From JADKAV01 sp041393775 (lineage in GTDB: Bacteria > Actinomycetota > Actinomycetes > S36-B12 > UBA10799): a DNA stretch of 64,000 nt. The position numbers were made by a program, and so were the translations under genes. The stretch is from contig JAWKJM010000003.1 of NCBI GenBank assembly GCA_041393775.1, forward strand, positions 930,001 through 994,000, given 5' to 3'. The stretch's first letter is position 1; each line of letters begins with the position of its first letter. Shown one piece after another: positions 33,351 through 43,934 of this stretch. Under the pieces are notes generated by a model. It worked only from the letters and a program-made list of their open reading frames with translations, was not told where the DNA came from and did no database searches.

Positions 33351-33464
33351 GCGTTAGGGTTTCGGGTTCGCGTTAGGGTGCCGGGTCCGCGTTAGGGCGA
33401 ACACGGCGAAAACGGTCTAACGCGGGTCAGAAGGTCTAACGCGGGCCAGAAGGTCTAACGCGGG
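33351..33464. repeat. Mirrored 19-bp-period repeat array
   Basis: Three units starting GCGTTAGGG lie at 33351, 33370 and 33389, spaced exactly 19 bases. Three units starting GGTCTAACGCGGG lie at 33414, 33433 and 33452, also spaced 19 bases and in the opposite sense. The whole forms a large imperfect palindrome in non-coding DNA. Confidence 0.75.
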
Positions 33465-33500
33465 CACGGCTCGTGTGCTCGGCGCAGGAGTTGGCCGCGA

Positions 33501-33580
33501 GGTTAGAGAAGGTGCACGAGGTTAGAGAACACACGTGTGGCTTCTCTAACCTCGTGCACGTTCTCTAACGCGAGCGATCT
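33501..33580. repeat. TTAGAG palindromic repeat, copy 1
   Basis: GTGCACGAGGTTAGAGAA (33512-33529) and its exact complement TTCTCTAACCTCGTGCAC (33542-33559) flank CACACGTGTGGC. It is preceded by CGAGGTTAGAGAA and followed by TTCTCTAACGCGAGCG. Related copies lie at 47.5 and 56.2-56.4 kb. Confidence 0.85.
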
Positions 33581-33661
33581 CCGCCCGGCGTTCTTCTGCC
33601 CGAACGCCGCAGCCGCGGATGATCAACGCGGACGGTACCGAAGTGGCCCGGATCACATTTC

Positions 33662-33676
33662 TGCAACGTTGTTGCA
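33662..33676. promoter_or_regulatory. Operator-like palindrome before aldehyde dehydrogenase
   Basis: TGCAAC-GTT-GTTGCA is a perfect 6-bp inverted repeat with a 3-base spacer, about 65 bases before the dehydrogenase start. It is the likely binding site for the adjacent GAF regulator; inferred from position and symmetry. Confidence 0.5.
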
Positions 33677-33740
33677 ACCTGGCGAAACCTAAGTTCGGCT
33701 GCATCCCGGACATGCCGGGGCCACAACTTAGGAGAAGCAC

Positions 33741-35264
<1,524 letters not shown>

Positions 35265-35642
35265 ATGCCGAGTCGAGTCGATGTCACCGAGGAGGCGGCG
35301 GACATGATCCGTCGCCTCTCCGGTGACAACGGGCCCCTGATGTTCCACCAGTCCGGCGGCTGCTGCGACGGCAGTTCCCCCATGTGCTACCCGCAGGGTG
35401 AGTTCCTCGTAAGCGAGGGTGCCGACGTGCTGTGGGGAGTGCTCGACGTCGACGGTGTAGGGGAGGTCCCCGTCTATATGTCCAGCGGCCAGTATGAGTA
35501 CTGGAAGCACACTCACCTGACCATCGACCTGGTTCCCGGCAGGGGCGCCGGGTTCTCGCTGGAGGCCCCGACCGGCTTCCGCTTCCTGATCCGCTCCCGG
35601 CTGCTGACCGACGAGGAGTACGCCGCGCTGGCCGAGAAGTGA
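35265..35642 (+). CDS. DUF779 domain protein
   Basis: 125 residues, starting at the base after the dehydrogenase stop. MFHQSGGCCDGSSPMCYP is the cysteine signature of DUF779, and SSGQYEYWKHTHLTIDLVPG is the second conserved block. DUF779 proteins almost always accompany aldehyde dehydrogenases and may bind a metal or act as an accessory; no activity is proven. Translational coupling to the upstream gene is likely. Confidence 0.9.
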   Translation: MPSRVDVTEEAADMIRRLSGDNGPLMFHQSGGCCDGSSPMCYPQGEFLVSEGADVLWGVLDVDGVGEVPVYMSSGQYEYWKHTHLTIDLVPGRGAGFSLEAPTGFRFLIRSRLLTDEEYAALAEK

Positions 35643-35688
35643 GTAGAGGGCCGGGGGCGGTCCTCTACCCGCGTGCGGATAATGAAGT

Positions 35689-37677
35689 ATGAGCACGCCA
35701 GCGCACGAACTCGACGAACCCGACCGCCCGTGGATCATCCGGACCTACGCGGGCCACTCCAGTGCCAAAGCCTCCAACGAGTTGTACCGCTCCAACCTGG
35801 AGAAGGGGCAGACCGGGCTGAGCATCGCGTTCGACCTGCCGACCCAGTGCGGGTACGACTCCGACGATCCCATCGCGCGCCCCGAAGTGGGCAAGGTGGG
35901 TGTGCCGATCAACTCCCTCGACGACTTCCACGTGCTCTTCGACGGCATCCCGCTGGAGAAGATGAACACGTCGATGACCATCAACGGCACGGCGATGTGG
36001 CTGCTCGCTCTGTATGTGGCGCTGGCCCGGGAGCGCGGCGAGGACGAGTCGAAACTGCAGGGCACGACCCAGAACGACCTGATCAAGGAGTACCTGGCCC
36101 GCGGGACCTACATCTTCCCGCCGGAGGCCTCGATGCGCCTGATCGCGGAGATGTACGAGTACTGCCTGGAAGCCATCCCCAAGTGGAACGCATCGAACAT
36201 CTGCTCGTACCACCTGCAGGAAGCCGGCGCCACGCCCGTGCAGGAACTCGCGTTCGCGCTGGCCAACGCGATCAGCCTGCTGGACCTGCTCAAGGAGCGC
36301 GGGCATTTCGACGACGAGCAGTTCGAGCGGGCCGTGGGCCGCATCAGCTTCTTCGTCAACGCGGGCATCCGGTTCATCGAGGAGATGTCGAAGATGCGGG
36401 CGTTCGGGCAGATGTGGGACACCTACACCGCCGACCGGTTCGGGGTGAAGAACGAGAAGTACCGCCGCTTCCGCTACGGCGTGCAGGTCAACAGCCTCGG
36501 TCTGACCGAGGCGCAGCCGGAGAACAACGCCTGGCGGATCATCCTCGAGGCGCTCGGCGTGACGCTGAGCCGCAACGCCCGCTGCCGGGCACTGCAACTG
36601 CCGGCCTGGAACGAGGCGATGTCGCTGCCGCGGCCGTGGGATCAGCAATGGTCGCTGCGCCTGCAGCAGATCCTCGCGTACGAGACCGACCTGCTGGAAT
36701 ATCCCGACCTGTTCGACGGCAGCCCGGTGGTGGAGTCGAAGGTGAACGCGCTGATCGAGGAGGCGACCGCCGAGATCGAGACGATCCTGGGCATGGGCGG
36801 GGTGATCCCGGCGATCGAGACCGGCTACATGAAGACCGCCCTGGTGCGGTCCATGTCCGAGCGGATGAGCGAGATCAACTCCGGCGAGAAGATCGTGGTC
36901 GGGTTGAACAAGTGGACTGAGGGCCTGCCCTCACCGCTGACCGCAGGCGACGACGGCGGGATCTTCAAGGTCGACGAGAAGGCCGCCGAGCAGATCATCG
37001 CCGGGCTGGAGCAGGTCCGCGCCAACCGCGACAGTGCCCGGGCGCAAGCAGCACTTGAGGCGCTGAAGGCGGCCGCCCGTGACGGCAGCAGCCTGATGGA
37101 GCCCAGCATCGAATGCGCCTTGGCCCGGGTCACCACCGGCGAATGGGCCGGTGCGCTGCGCGAGGTGTTCGGCGAGTACCGGCCGGCGACCGGCATCGAG
37201 GGCCAGCAACTCGGTCTGTCCGGCGACCGGGTCGAGGTGCTGCGCGGGCGGATCAACGTCCTTGCCGACAAGATGGGCCACCGGCCGCGGGTCGTGGTCG
37301 GCAAGCCCGGCCTGGACGGTCACTCCAACGGCGCCGAAGTCATTGCCGTGTCGGCCCGGCACGTCGGGTTCGACGTGATCTACTCCGGCATCCGGCTGAG
37401 CCCGGACGAGATCGTGCAGTCGGCGGTCGAGGAGGGCGCGGACGTGATCGGCGCGTCGGTGTTGTCCGGGTCACACATCGACCTGGCCAAGCAGATCCTG
37501 GAGGGCCTGCGCGAGCAGGGCGCCGACGAGGACATCGCGGTGGTGGTCGGGGGGATCATCCCGCCGTCCGATGTGGCCGAGCTCGAGTCGATGGGGATCA
37601 AGCGTGTCTTCACGCCGGCGGACTACGAACTGATGGACATCATGGAGTCGATCGTCGAGATTCTCGAAAGCCGATGA
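35689..37677 (+). CDS. meaA: Coenzyme-B12-dependent acyl-CoA mutase, ethylmalonyl-CoA mutase type
   Basis: 662 residues carrying both the catalytic barrel (residues about 15-500) and the B12-binding domain (about 525-660) in one chain. YAGHSSAKASNELYRSNLEK and TQCGYDSDDP are in the substrate domain; KPGLDGHSNGAEVIA contains the DxHxxG cobalamin ligand, followed by SVLSGSHIDL and VVGGIIPPSD. The sequence and single-chain layout match MeaA/Ecm, which converts ethylmalonyl-CoA to methylsuccinyl-CoA in the ethylmalonyl-CoA pathway of acetate assimilation. Isobutyryl-CoA mutase is less likely, because its subunits are usually separate. A dedicated MeaB overlaps its end. Confidence 0.82.
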   Translation: MSTPAHELDEPDRPWIIRTYAGHSSAKASNELYRSNLEKGQTGLSIAFDLPTQCGYDSDDPIARPEVGKVGVPINSLDDFHVLFDGIPLEKMNTSMTINGTAMWLLALYVALARERGEDESKLQGTTQNDLIKEYLARGTYIFPPEASMRLIAEMYEYCLEAIPKWNASNICSYHLQEAGATPVQELAFALANAISLLDLLKERGHFDDEQFERAVGRISFFVNAGIRFIEEMSKMRAFGQMWDTYTADRFGVKNEKYRRFRYGVQVNSLGLTEAQPENNAWRIILEALGVTLSRNARCRALQLPAWNEAMSLPRPWDQQWSLRLQQILAYETDLLEYPDLFDGSPVVESKVNALIEEATAEIETILGMGGVIPAIETGYMKTALVRSMSERMSEINSGEKIVVGLNKWTEGLPSPLTAGDDGGIFKVDEKAAEQIIAGLEQVRANRDSARAQAALEALKAAARDGSSLMEPSIECALARVTTGEWAGALREVFGEYRPATGIEGQQLGLSGDRVEVLRGRINVLADKMGHRPRVVVGKPGLDGHSNGAEVIAVSARHVGFDVIYSGIRLSPDEIVQSAVEEGADVIGASVLSGSHIDLAKQILEGLREQGADEDIAVVVGGIIPPSDVAELESMGIKRVFTPADYELMDIMESIVEILESR

Positions 37678-38600
37678 CCCTGGCCGAAACGGTCGCCCGC
37701 GCGAAGGAGCTCAACAAGCACGCGGTGGCGAAACTGGTCGCACTGTTCGAGGACACCCGGCCGGCGGCCGCTGCCGCACGCGCGGAGGTGCTGGACCTGC
37801 TGCCGGAACGCTCGGCCGCGGTGATCGGGATCACCGGGACGCCGGGGGCCGGTAAGAGCAGCCTGGTGGCGAGGCTCGTTCCGCAACTGCTCGCCGCGGA
37901 TGAGGACCTGTCGGTGGCCGTGCTCGCGGTGGACCCTGCGAGCCATGTGTCCGGCGGCGCGCTGCTGGGCGACCGCACCCGTACCCGGTTCGCGACCGGG
38001 GAGAAACGCGCGTACTTCCGCAGCCAGTCCAACGCCGCCGAACTCGGCGGGCTGGCACCGACCACGTTCCAGGTCTCCCGGCTGCTCAAGCGCCTGTTCG
38101 ACCTGGTGCTCGTGGAGACCGTGGGGATCGGGCAGAGCGAACTGGACATCCGCTACCTGGCTGACCACGTCTATCTGGTCATGCAACCCCTGGGTGGCGA
38201 CGAGATCCAGTTCCTCAAGGCCGGCATCATCGAGATCCCGGACTCGTTCATCCTCAACAAGTGCGACGACCCGGCCGCTGCCATGTCGTACTACCAACTG
38301 CGGTCCTCGCTTTCCCTGGCCCGGCCGTTCGACGAGGAGCAGCCGCCGATCTACCGGACCAGCGCCCGTACCGGCGAGGGGATCGACGCACTGGTGGCTG
38401 CGTTGGGAACGGTCGCCAGGCAGTCGCCGAGGCATACCGAGCACGAGCGGGAGGCGTACTTCTTCTCGCGCTGGGTCGAGGACGAATGGGGTGCGACCGG
38501 GCGCCGTTACGCCGAGCAGGCCGCAGCGCTGATGGCCGACGGCTTCGACCGGGCGCAATCGCAGTTCGGCGCGGACATCGTGGAGTGGCTGACGCGATAG
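37674..38600 (+). CDS. meaB: MeaB-type GTPase chaperone for B12 mutase
   Basis: 308 residues from ATG 37674, overlapping the mutase stop by four bases. GITGTPGAGKSS is the Walker A loop; VLAVDPASHVSGGALLGDRT, LVLVETVGIGQSELDI (switch II) and FILNKCDDP (NKxD-like) complete the G-protein set. MeaB/ArgK proteins load and protect adenosylcobalamin in their partner mutase. Its coupling to this gene suggests it serves the ethylmalonyl-CoA-type mutase, while a second copy at 53749-54738 serves methylmalonyl-CoA mutase. Confidence 0.88.
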   Translation: MTLAETVARAKELNKHAVAKLVALFEDTRPAAAAARAEVLDLLPERSAAVIGITGTPGAGKSSLVARLVPQLLAADEDLSVAVLAVDPASHVSGGALLGDRTRTRFATGEKRAYFRSQSNAAELGGLAPTTFQVSRLLKRLFDLVLVETVGIGQSELDIRYLADHVYLVMQPLGGDEIQFLKAGIIEIPDSFILNKCDDPAAAMSYYQLRSSLSLARPFDEEQPPIYRTSARTGEGIDALVAALGTVARQSPRHTEHEREAYFFSRWVEDEWGATGRRYAEQAAALMADGFDRAQSQFGADIVEWLTR

Positions 38601-38645
38601 GGTCTGAGCCTCCTGGTAGTGTCCGGCCTGGTCTGGAGGTGAACC

Positions 38646-39764
38646 GTGGCGCAACTCAAGACCGCGCTCGTCAGCGTGAGCGGCCTGGAACCGACTCACT
38701 GGATGGCTCCGGTCATTGCGACGGAGGCCTTGGCCCAGGAGGCCTTCGGCGCCGATGTGTATCGCCTTGAGCCGCTGCCAGGGGCAATCCGGCGGGAATT
38801 GGCGGACCGGGGTCGGCTGCGCCGCTGGGGTGCGCATGCGGGGGTACCCTCCTACCGACTGCAGCCCGAGCCACCTCCGGGCGTGCGGTACGACCTCATG
38901 ATGCTGTTCGACATGGACTTGTGGCAGACGGCCACGCTGGAGGGCCTGCGCAGCTTCCCAAGGCTGGCCACCACCCAGGTGCTGGTCCAGAACGAGGTCT
39001 GGCCGCAGGACCTGCTCCACCCGGTGTTCGAACCGCTGGCCCGCGGAGTGCTCGACCAGTTCGACATCGTCTACACCGTCCTGGAGACCTCTCTGGAACC
39101 GCTGCGGTCTCGCCTGCGGGCGGATGTCCGGTTCGTGCCACAAACGGTCGACCTGCCCGCGTTCTCGGGCCGCCCGGGCCCGCGCCCGGTCGCCGTGACG
39201 AGTCTGGGTCGGCGCGACCCGGCCCAGCACCGCGCCATTGCGCAGTGGGCGGATGCCACCCGACGGTGGTATTTCTACGACGCGACCGCTCCCGGAGCCC
39301 TGACGTCATACCGTGAGCACCTCGATCAGAACGGCCAGTTGCTGCAGCGGTCCGCCATCTGGGTGGCCAACCGGGCCGGGTACGGCGACGATGCCAGGAC
39401 ACAGGGCGCCCGGGAGGTGGGCCTGCGGTTCTACGAGGGCCTGGCAGCCGGCTGCGCTCTGCTCGGCGAATGCCCGCCCGCCCCCGAGTTCGAACGGTCC
39501 TTCGCCGGACTGCCCGGCCTGATCCCGATGGACATCGGGCAGGAGCATGTCCCCGAGGGCGTCGAGCGGATGATGCGTGACGAGCGCTTCGCCACGACCG
39601 TCGCCACCACGCATCAGGCGCGAGCCTTGCGCACCTGCGACTTCGCCCACCTCCTGCGGACGATCGCGCAGGACGCGGGGGTGCCAGTGCCGGACATGAT
39701 CGACCGGCGGATCAGGGCGCTGGCGGCACGCGCCGACCAGTTGGAGGGCAGGACGTCAGGGTAG
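38646..39764 (+). CDS. Glycosyltransferase-like protein (CgeB type)
   Basis: 372 residues from GTG 38646 with GGAGG upstream. The C-terminal region (EVGLRFYEGLAAGCALLGEC) is the glycine-rich donor-sugar motif of GT4/CgeB-like transferases; QVLVQNEVWPQDL and VYTVLETSLEPLRS lie in the N-terminal Rossmann half. No membrane segments. It begins a nine-gene cluster (to 46580) for a modified sugar or surface glycan and probably attaches one residue. Its last nine bases overlap the convergent methyltransferase-like gene. Confidence 0.65.
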   Translation: MAQLKTALVSVSGLEPTHWMAPVIATEALAQEAFGADVYRLEPLPGAIRRELADRGRLRRWGAHAGVPSYRLQPEPPPGVRYDLMMLFDMDLWQTATLEGLRSFPRLATTQVLVQNEVWPQDLLHPVFEPLARGVLDQFDIVYTVLETSLEPLRSRLRADVRFVPQTVDLPAFSGRPGPRPVAVTSLGRRDPAQHRAIAQWADATRRWYFYDATAPGALTSYREHLDQNGQLLQRSAIWVANRAGYGDDARTQGAREVGLRFYEGLAAGCALLGECPPAPEFERSFAGLPGLIPMDIGQEHVPEGVERMMRDERFATTVATTHQARALRTCDFAHLLRTIAQDAGVPVPDMIDRRIRALAARADQLEGRTSG

Positions 39765-40874
39765 CCGGGTGGGAACGGGAAGCGGCGTGAAGTACTCGAC
39801 GTCCCCGATCCCCAAGTCCCGCAAGTACCCGCGGACCTCCTCGGCGATGTCCCAGGTGAAGATCAGGACGTCGTCCGGGTCGGCATCCACCAACTCCTGC
39901 GGCGACCGGATCGGGATCCGCGTGATCGGCATCCGGTGGCCTTGCTTGGCCTCGGACAGGTCAACGGTGAACTCCAGCAGTTCGGGTCCCACGCGGGCCA
40001 GGTTCAGCAGAACCGGTGCCTTGGACGGCGCCCCGTAGCCGAGGGTCCGGCGCCCGGATGCCGCGCGGTCGGACAGCCAGGTGTGCAATGCGCGTGCTGA
40101 TGTCCACAGGGCGTCGTCGAGGTGCCGTAGACGGTCCGGGTCGCTCAGGCCCGCCTCCGCTTCGGCAGTCAGGATGGCGGCGATCGAGGAATCAGCGTTG
40201 TCCTCCCGTCCGGCAGTGAGGATCAGGCTCCCGCCGTACACGTCTGACGGTCTCGCACGCTGCATGTGCAGTCCGTGCCGAGCGAGCGCCGGCTGCAGGG
40301 CTGTGAGGGTCAGATATACCGGGTGCCCGTGCCGGATGGCGTCGAACTGTTGGTGGCGCACGAGCTCGAGGCCGTGGTGGAACTCGATGACCAGATGTCC
40401 GGCCTGGCCCATGCGCGCCACTCTTGTGGCGAGGGCGTCGTCGAGGTCGCTGTCGTGGATCAGACCCTGCACATCGACCACCACATCGACAGGTCCCGCA
40501 GGCTGCAGGTGCATGCCGAGATCCTGCATCGCGAACGCCCAGGAGCCACCGTGGGCACTGTCGAACTCGGCGAAGGTGGCTCCTCGCGGCAGGCTCAGAT
40601 CGGACACGATGAGGTGCGCGGATTCCTTGGCATGTCGTTTGGAGGTCTCCGACTCCACGGCGAGGGGAACTTCGGGAACCGGCACATCCCGCCCGACCAG
40701 TTGGAGCAAGAAGCAGCGACGGCATTGCCCCAGGGCAAGCGGCCAGGACGGATCCGGTCCGGGATCGTCGGTGAGGGGGAACAGGTCCGACGGCGGTTGC
40801 GGGCCGAAGTCGATCAGCGTGGTCACTAGAGTTGAGTGGCAGGAACGACACGAAGAGCCGTTCGCGCTGGGCAT
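39756..40874 (-). CDS. Degenerate sugar C-methyltransferase-like protein
   Basis: 372 residues from ATG 40874 (TTG 40886 also possible). SCRSCHSTLV with a later GQCRRCFLLQLVG is the N-terminal zinc-binding domain of NDP-hexose C-methyltransferases; the C-terminal module GYGAPSKAPVLLNL is also typical. Between them the SAM loop that should read E-x-G-S-N-x-G is FAEFDSAHGGSW, lacking the usual pattern. It therefore probably does not use SAM efficiently and may be a partner or a different sugar-binding enzyme. Compare the intact paralogue at 43934-45178. Divergent from the RmlC-like gene. Confidence 0.65.
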   Translation of the reverse strand: MPSANGSSCRSCHSTLVTTLIDFGPQPPSDLFPLTDDPGPDPSWPLALGQCRRCFLLQLVGRDVPVPEVPLAVESETSKRHAKESAHLIVSDLSLPRGATFAEFDSAHGGSWAFAMQDLGMHLQPAGPVDVVVDVQGLIHDSDLDDALATRVARMGQAGHLVIEFHHGLELVRHQQFDAIRHGHPVYLTLTALQPALARHGLHMQRARPSDVYGGSLILTAGREDNADSSIAAILTAEAEAGLSDPDRLRHLDDALWTSARALHTWLSDRAASGRRTLGYGAPSKAPVLLNLARVGPELLEFTVDLSEAKQGHRMPITRIPIRSPQELVDADPDDVLIFTWDIAEEVRGYLRDLGIGDVEYFTPLPVPTRLP

Positions 40875-40905
40875 GGCAACAGTCAATCATGAAGGAGGTC
40901 CCAGC

Positions 40906-41445
40906 ATGCGTGTCGTCGAGCACGATCTACCGGGAGTGCTGACGTTCCACCCCGTGGTCCATCGCGACGAACGCGGGTACTTCACCCGGACCTGGGACCG
41001 CGCCGTGGCCGCGCAGGCGGGACTGCCCGAGTTCGTCCAGGACAGCCAGTCGCGCAGCCGGCAGGGCGTGGTGCGCGGACTGCACCTGCGATCGGGGGGT
41101 GGCGAGGGGAAACTCGTGCGATGTGCCCGGGGGCGGATCTGGGATGTCGTCCTGGATCTGCGGCGCTCGTCGCCGACGTTCCGGCAGTGGCGCGGTTTCG
41201 ACCTCGACGACGTCGACAACGTTGTCTTGTTCGTCCCGCGGGGGTGCGCACACGGCTGGCAGGCGATCTCCGATCAAGCCGACGTGTGCTATCGCATCGA
41301 CGCGGAGCACGATCCGGCCGAGGACCTCACCATCGCCTTCGACGATCCGCAGGCCGGGGTCGCGTGGCCGGCGCCCGTCACGGTGGTCAGCGAGCGCGAC
41401 CGGCGGGGTTCCACCCTTCAGGCAGTCCTGGACTTGCTCGACTGA
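40906..41445 (+). CDS. dTDP-sugar 3,5-epimerase-like (RmlC family) protein
   Basis: 179 residues; ATG 40906 follows a perfect AGGAGG. HPVVHRDERGYFTRTWDR, QDSQSRSRQGVVRGLHLRS and RGCAHGWQAISDQAD are the RmlC cupin signatures, including the catalytic His of RGLH. RmlC enzymes epimerise dTDP-4-keto-6-deoxyhexoses. The sequence is somewhat shorter and more diverged than RmlC proper, so 3- or 5-epimerisation or a 3,4-ketoisomerase-like role is possible. It is divergent from the methyltransferase-like gene and convergent with the epimerase gene. Confidence 0.8.
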   Translation: MRVVEHDLPGVLTFHPVVHRDERGYFTRTWDRAVAAQAGLPEFVQDSQSRSRQGVVRGLHLRSGGGEGKLVRCARGRIWDVVLDLRRSSPTFRQWRGFDLDDVDNVVLFVPRGCAHGWQAISDQADVCYRIDAEHDPAEDLTIAFDDPQAGVAWPAPVTVVSERDRRGSTLQAVLDLLD

Positions 41446-41449
41446 CGCC

Positions 41450-42472
41450 TCACACCCAGCGCAGTTCGTGGTCGATCCGGCCCTGTCGCTCCAGGTCGCG
41501 CAGGTGCGGCAGCCGGGTGAACACGTGGTCGAAACTGCGCTGGTCCAGGCCCCACCGGCGGTACGAGTCGTACAGTTCCGCGGCGCCGGCAGCGGTGGTC
41601 CAGCTCGGCGCGTAGGCCGGAAGCGCATCTGTGATCTTGGCGAAGTCGACCCGGTACGAGCGGGGGTCATTGCCTGCTTCCCCCGTGATGTTGACCCGGC
41701 TGCCGGGCACGGCGTCCGCCACCAGGTCCGCGATCTGGCTGACCCTCAGGTTCTGCGAGTCCGAGCCCACGTTGAACGCCTGGTCGTGGATGACCGCACG
41801 GTCGGCTTCCAGTGCGGCCAGGAACGCCGATGCCACATCCTGGGCATGGACGAGCGGGCGCCACGGGGTGCCGTCGGAGAGCACCCTGACCTCCCCGGTC
41901 AGCAGGGCCAGTCCGACGAGGTTGTTGAGGACGATGTCGGCCCGTAAGCGCGGTGAGAAGCCGAAGGCCGTGGCGTTGCGCAGGGACACGGGACTGAAAT
42001 CGTCGTCGGCCAGGGCGTGCAGATCCGCCTCGACTCGCACCTTGCTGATCGCGTACGGCGTGATGGGGTCCAGGGGTGCGTCCTCCCCGACCAGTGCGTC
42101 GCCGCCGGCGGACCCGTACACCGAGCAGGTGGAGGAGTAAAGGAACCGCTTGACGCCCGCCGCCTTCGCCACCTGCGCGAGCCGCACGCTGGCGTGGTGA
42201 TTGATGCTGTAGGTGATCTGCGGCGCGAGATTGCCCAAGGGGTCGTTGGACAGCGCCGCGAGGTGGATCACGGCGTCGAATCCGCGCACATGCTCCGCCG
42301 CGACCTCCCGCAGGTCGCACACGATGGTGGGGCCGTCGTCCACGGCCGGACCCAGCAGGCAGTCGGCGAAGAAGCCCGTGTCCAGGCCCACGACGTCGTG
42401 ACCGGCGTCGGACAGCGTCTGGCGCATCACGGTGCCGAGGTATCCCTGGTGGCCTGTGAGCAGCACTCTCAT
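41450..42472 (-). CDS. NAD-dependent sugar epimerase/dehydratase (SDR)
   Basis: 340 residues. The N-terminal GHQGYLGTVM is the extended-SDR nucleotide-binding loop; YSSTCSVYGSAG and the YAISK catalytic pair (TPYAISKVRVEAD) identify an active NDP-sugar epimerase/dehydratase or reductase. PWRPLVHAQDVASAF is the usual substrate-binding stretch. Last gene of a four-gene, translationally coupled operon (start overlaps the PIG-L stop by ATGA). It is expected to modify the nucleotide sugar made by the nucleotidyltransferase two genes upstream. Confidence 0.85.
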   Translation of the reverse strand: MRVLLTGHQGYLGTVMRQTLSDAGHDVVGLDTGFFADCLLGPAVDDGPTIVCDLREVAAEHVRGFDAVIHLAALSNDPLGNLAPQITYSINHHASVRLAQVAKAAGVKRFLYSSTCSVYGSAGGDALVGEDAPLDPITPYAISKVRVEADLHALADDDFSPVSLRNATAFGFSPRLRADIVLNNLVGLALLTGEVRVLSDGTPWRPLVHAQDVASAFLAALEADRAVIHDQAFNVGSDSQNLRVSQIADLVADAVPGSRVNITGEAGNDPRSYRVDFAKITDALPAYAPSWTTAAGAAELYDSYRRWGLDQRSFDHVFTRLPHLRDLERQGRIDHELRWV

Positions 42473-43140
42473 GGGCGTTCCCTCCCATCCGGCTGGCCGA
42501 AGTCGATGAGGGCTTTCGGCACGGTGAATGCCTCAGCGAAGGCTGCACGGCATTCCACCCCCCGCAGCCTCCCCAGAGCACGGAAGGTGTCCTCGCCGAA
42601 CCAGTCCTTGTCGCGCTGGGTCGCGAAGTGCTCGGCTAGGAGGTGGCACTTGCGGGCCATGATCTCCTCGGTCAGGGGTACGTAGTGGGTGGGCCGGCCG
42701 GCGCCGAGATCGCCGTCCCACTTGATGATCTCGTACTGCAGGACGAGGTGGTCCCGGAACACCGTCGGGACGATCTGGGCGACTGTCCGGTGGTCCTGGT
42801 GTGCGTCGGCGACGCCGGGACAGAGGATGACGTCGGGGCTGAACTCGGCGGCCTTCGTGAGGATCTCCTTGACCCGGTCCCACTGCACCGGCAGGTACCC
42901 GTCGCGCAGCGCGTGTGCGCTGAAGTCCAGGTGCGCGCTGGGCAGGAAGGCGGCGGCGCTCGCCCGGGCCTCCGCGGCACGTTCGCCATCGGCCGTTAGA
43001 ACCACGCAACGCACCTGCAGCCCCGACACGTGCTGGTCGAGGCGCAGCAGCGTCCCCCCTGCGCCGATCTCCAGGTCGTCTGAATGCGCACCCACCGCCA
43101 GCACCCTGAGATTGCGCTTGGCCAGCGACAAGGGGATCAC
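42469..43140 (-). CDS. PIG-L family deacetylase
   Basis: 223 residues from GTG 43140, which overlaps the upstream stop (GTGA). VLAVGAHSDDLEIGAGGTLL is the AHxDD zinc-binding motif and ADAHQDHRTVAQ the second metal motif. LmbE/PIG-L proteins remove acetyl groups from N-acetylated sugars such as GlcNAc derivatives. In this operon it probably deacetylates an aminosugar intermediate. The longer frame to 43176 lies inside the upstream gene and is rejected. Confidence 0.85.
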   Translation of the reverse strand: MIPLSLAKRNLRVLAVGAHSDDLEIGAGGTLLRLDQHVSGLQVRCVVLTADGERAAEARASAAAFLPSAHLDFSAHALRDGYLPVQWDRVKEILTKAAEFSPDVILCPGVADAHQDHRTVAQIVPTVFRDHLVLQYEIIKWDGDLGAGRPTHYVPLTEEIMARKCHLLAEHFATQRDKDWFGEDTFRALGRLRGVECRAAFAEAFTVPKALIDFGQPDGRERP

Positions 43141-43934
43141 GGGCCCTCCACATGGTTGTTGTTCCATGGTGCCCATGGCCGTTCGCCGCGTTGGTACATC
43201 TGCTCGAGCAGGACGCGTTCCTTCACCGTGTCGGCGGGCTGCCAGAACCCGTCGTGCTGGAAGGCTTTCACCCGGCGCTGTTCGGAGAGTCTCGACAGGA
43301 CGTCGCCCACCAGGTCGTCGCCCGGCTCGATGTGGTCGATGATCTCGCGGCGGAAGACGAAGTACCCGCCGTTCTCGCGAATGGGCAGGTCGGAGACCTG
43401 GTGGATGTCGGTGACGTAGTCCCCGTCCTGGAGATCCAAGACGTGGAATGCCGACTGGGGTCGCACCGCCAACAGCGTGGCCAGAGCGTCCGGGCTGTTG
43501 CGCAAGTCCTCGACCATGACGTCCAGGGGTGCGTCGGTGAGGACGTCGGCGTAGTTCGCCAGGAACAAATCATCCTGTTGGAGGAACCCGGCCGCCCTGC
43601 GCAGTCGCTCGCCGATCGCTGTGTCTCGGCCGGTGTCGACGAATGTGATCGTCCAGTCGTGGACGTCCCGGCCGAGCAGCTCGACGGAGCGGGACCCACC
43701 TCGCATGACGAAGTCGTTCGAGGCCGTCTCCCGGTAGTCCAGGAAGTAGTCCTTGATGTGCCGGGCGCCGAATCCCAGACAGAGGATGAAGTCCTTGTGA
43801 CCGAAGTGGGCGTAGTAGCGCATCACGTGCCACAGCAGTGGCCGGTCGCCCAGCGGGATCATCGGCTTGGGTAGATCGGTGACGCCGTCGCGCATGCGCA
43901 TTCCGTAGCCTCCGCAGAAGAGCACGACCTTCAT
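43137..43934 (-). CDS. Sugar-1-phosphate nucleotidyltransferase (cytidylyltransferase-like)
   Basis: 265 residues from ATG 43934, which shares a base with the stop of the upstream gene. VVLFCGGYGMRMRDG is the signature loop and DLPKPMIPLGDRPLLWHVM the sugar-nucleotide motif; the pattern resembles glucose-1-phosphate cytidylyltransferase (RfbF). GFWQPADTVKERVLLEQMY near the end fits too. It would make an NDP-sugar (probably CDP-glucose) for the epimerase, methyltransferase and deacetylase encoded beside it. Confidence 0.8.
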   Translation of the reverse strand: MKVVLFCGGYGMRMRDGVTDLPKPMIPLGDRPLLWHVMRYYAHFGHKDFILCLGFGARHIKDYFLDYRETASNDFVMRGGSRSVELLGRDVHDWTITFVDTGRDTAIGERLRRAAGFLQQDDLFLANYADVLTDAPLDVMVEDLRNSPDALATLLAVRPQSAFHVLDLQDGDYVTDIHQVSDLPIRENGGYFVFRREIIDHIEPGDDLVGDVLSRLSEQRRVKAFQHDGFWQPADTVKERVLLEQMYQRGERPWAPWNNNHVEGP

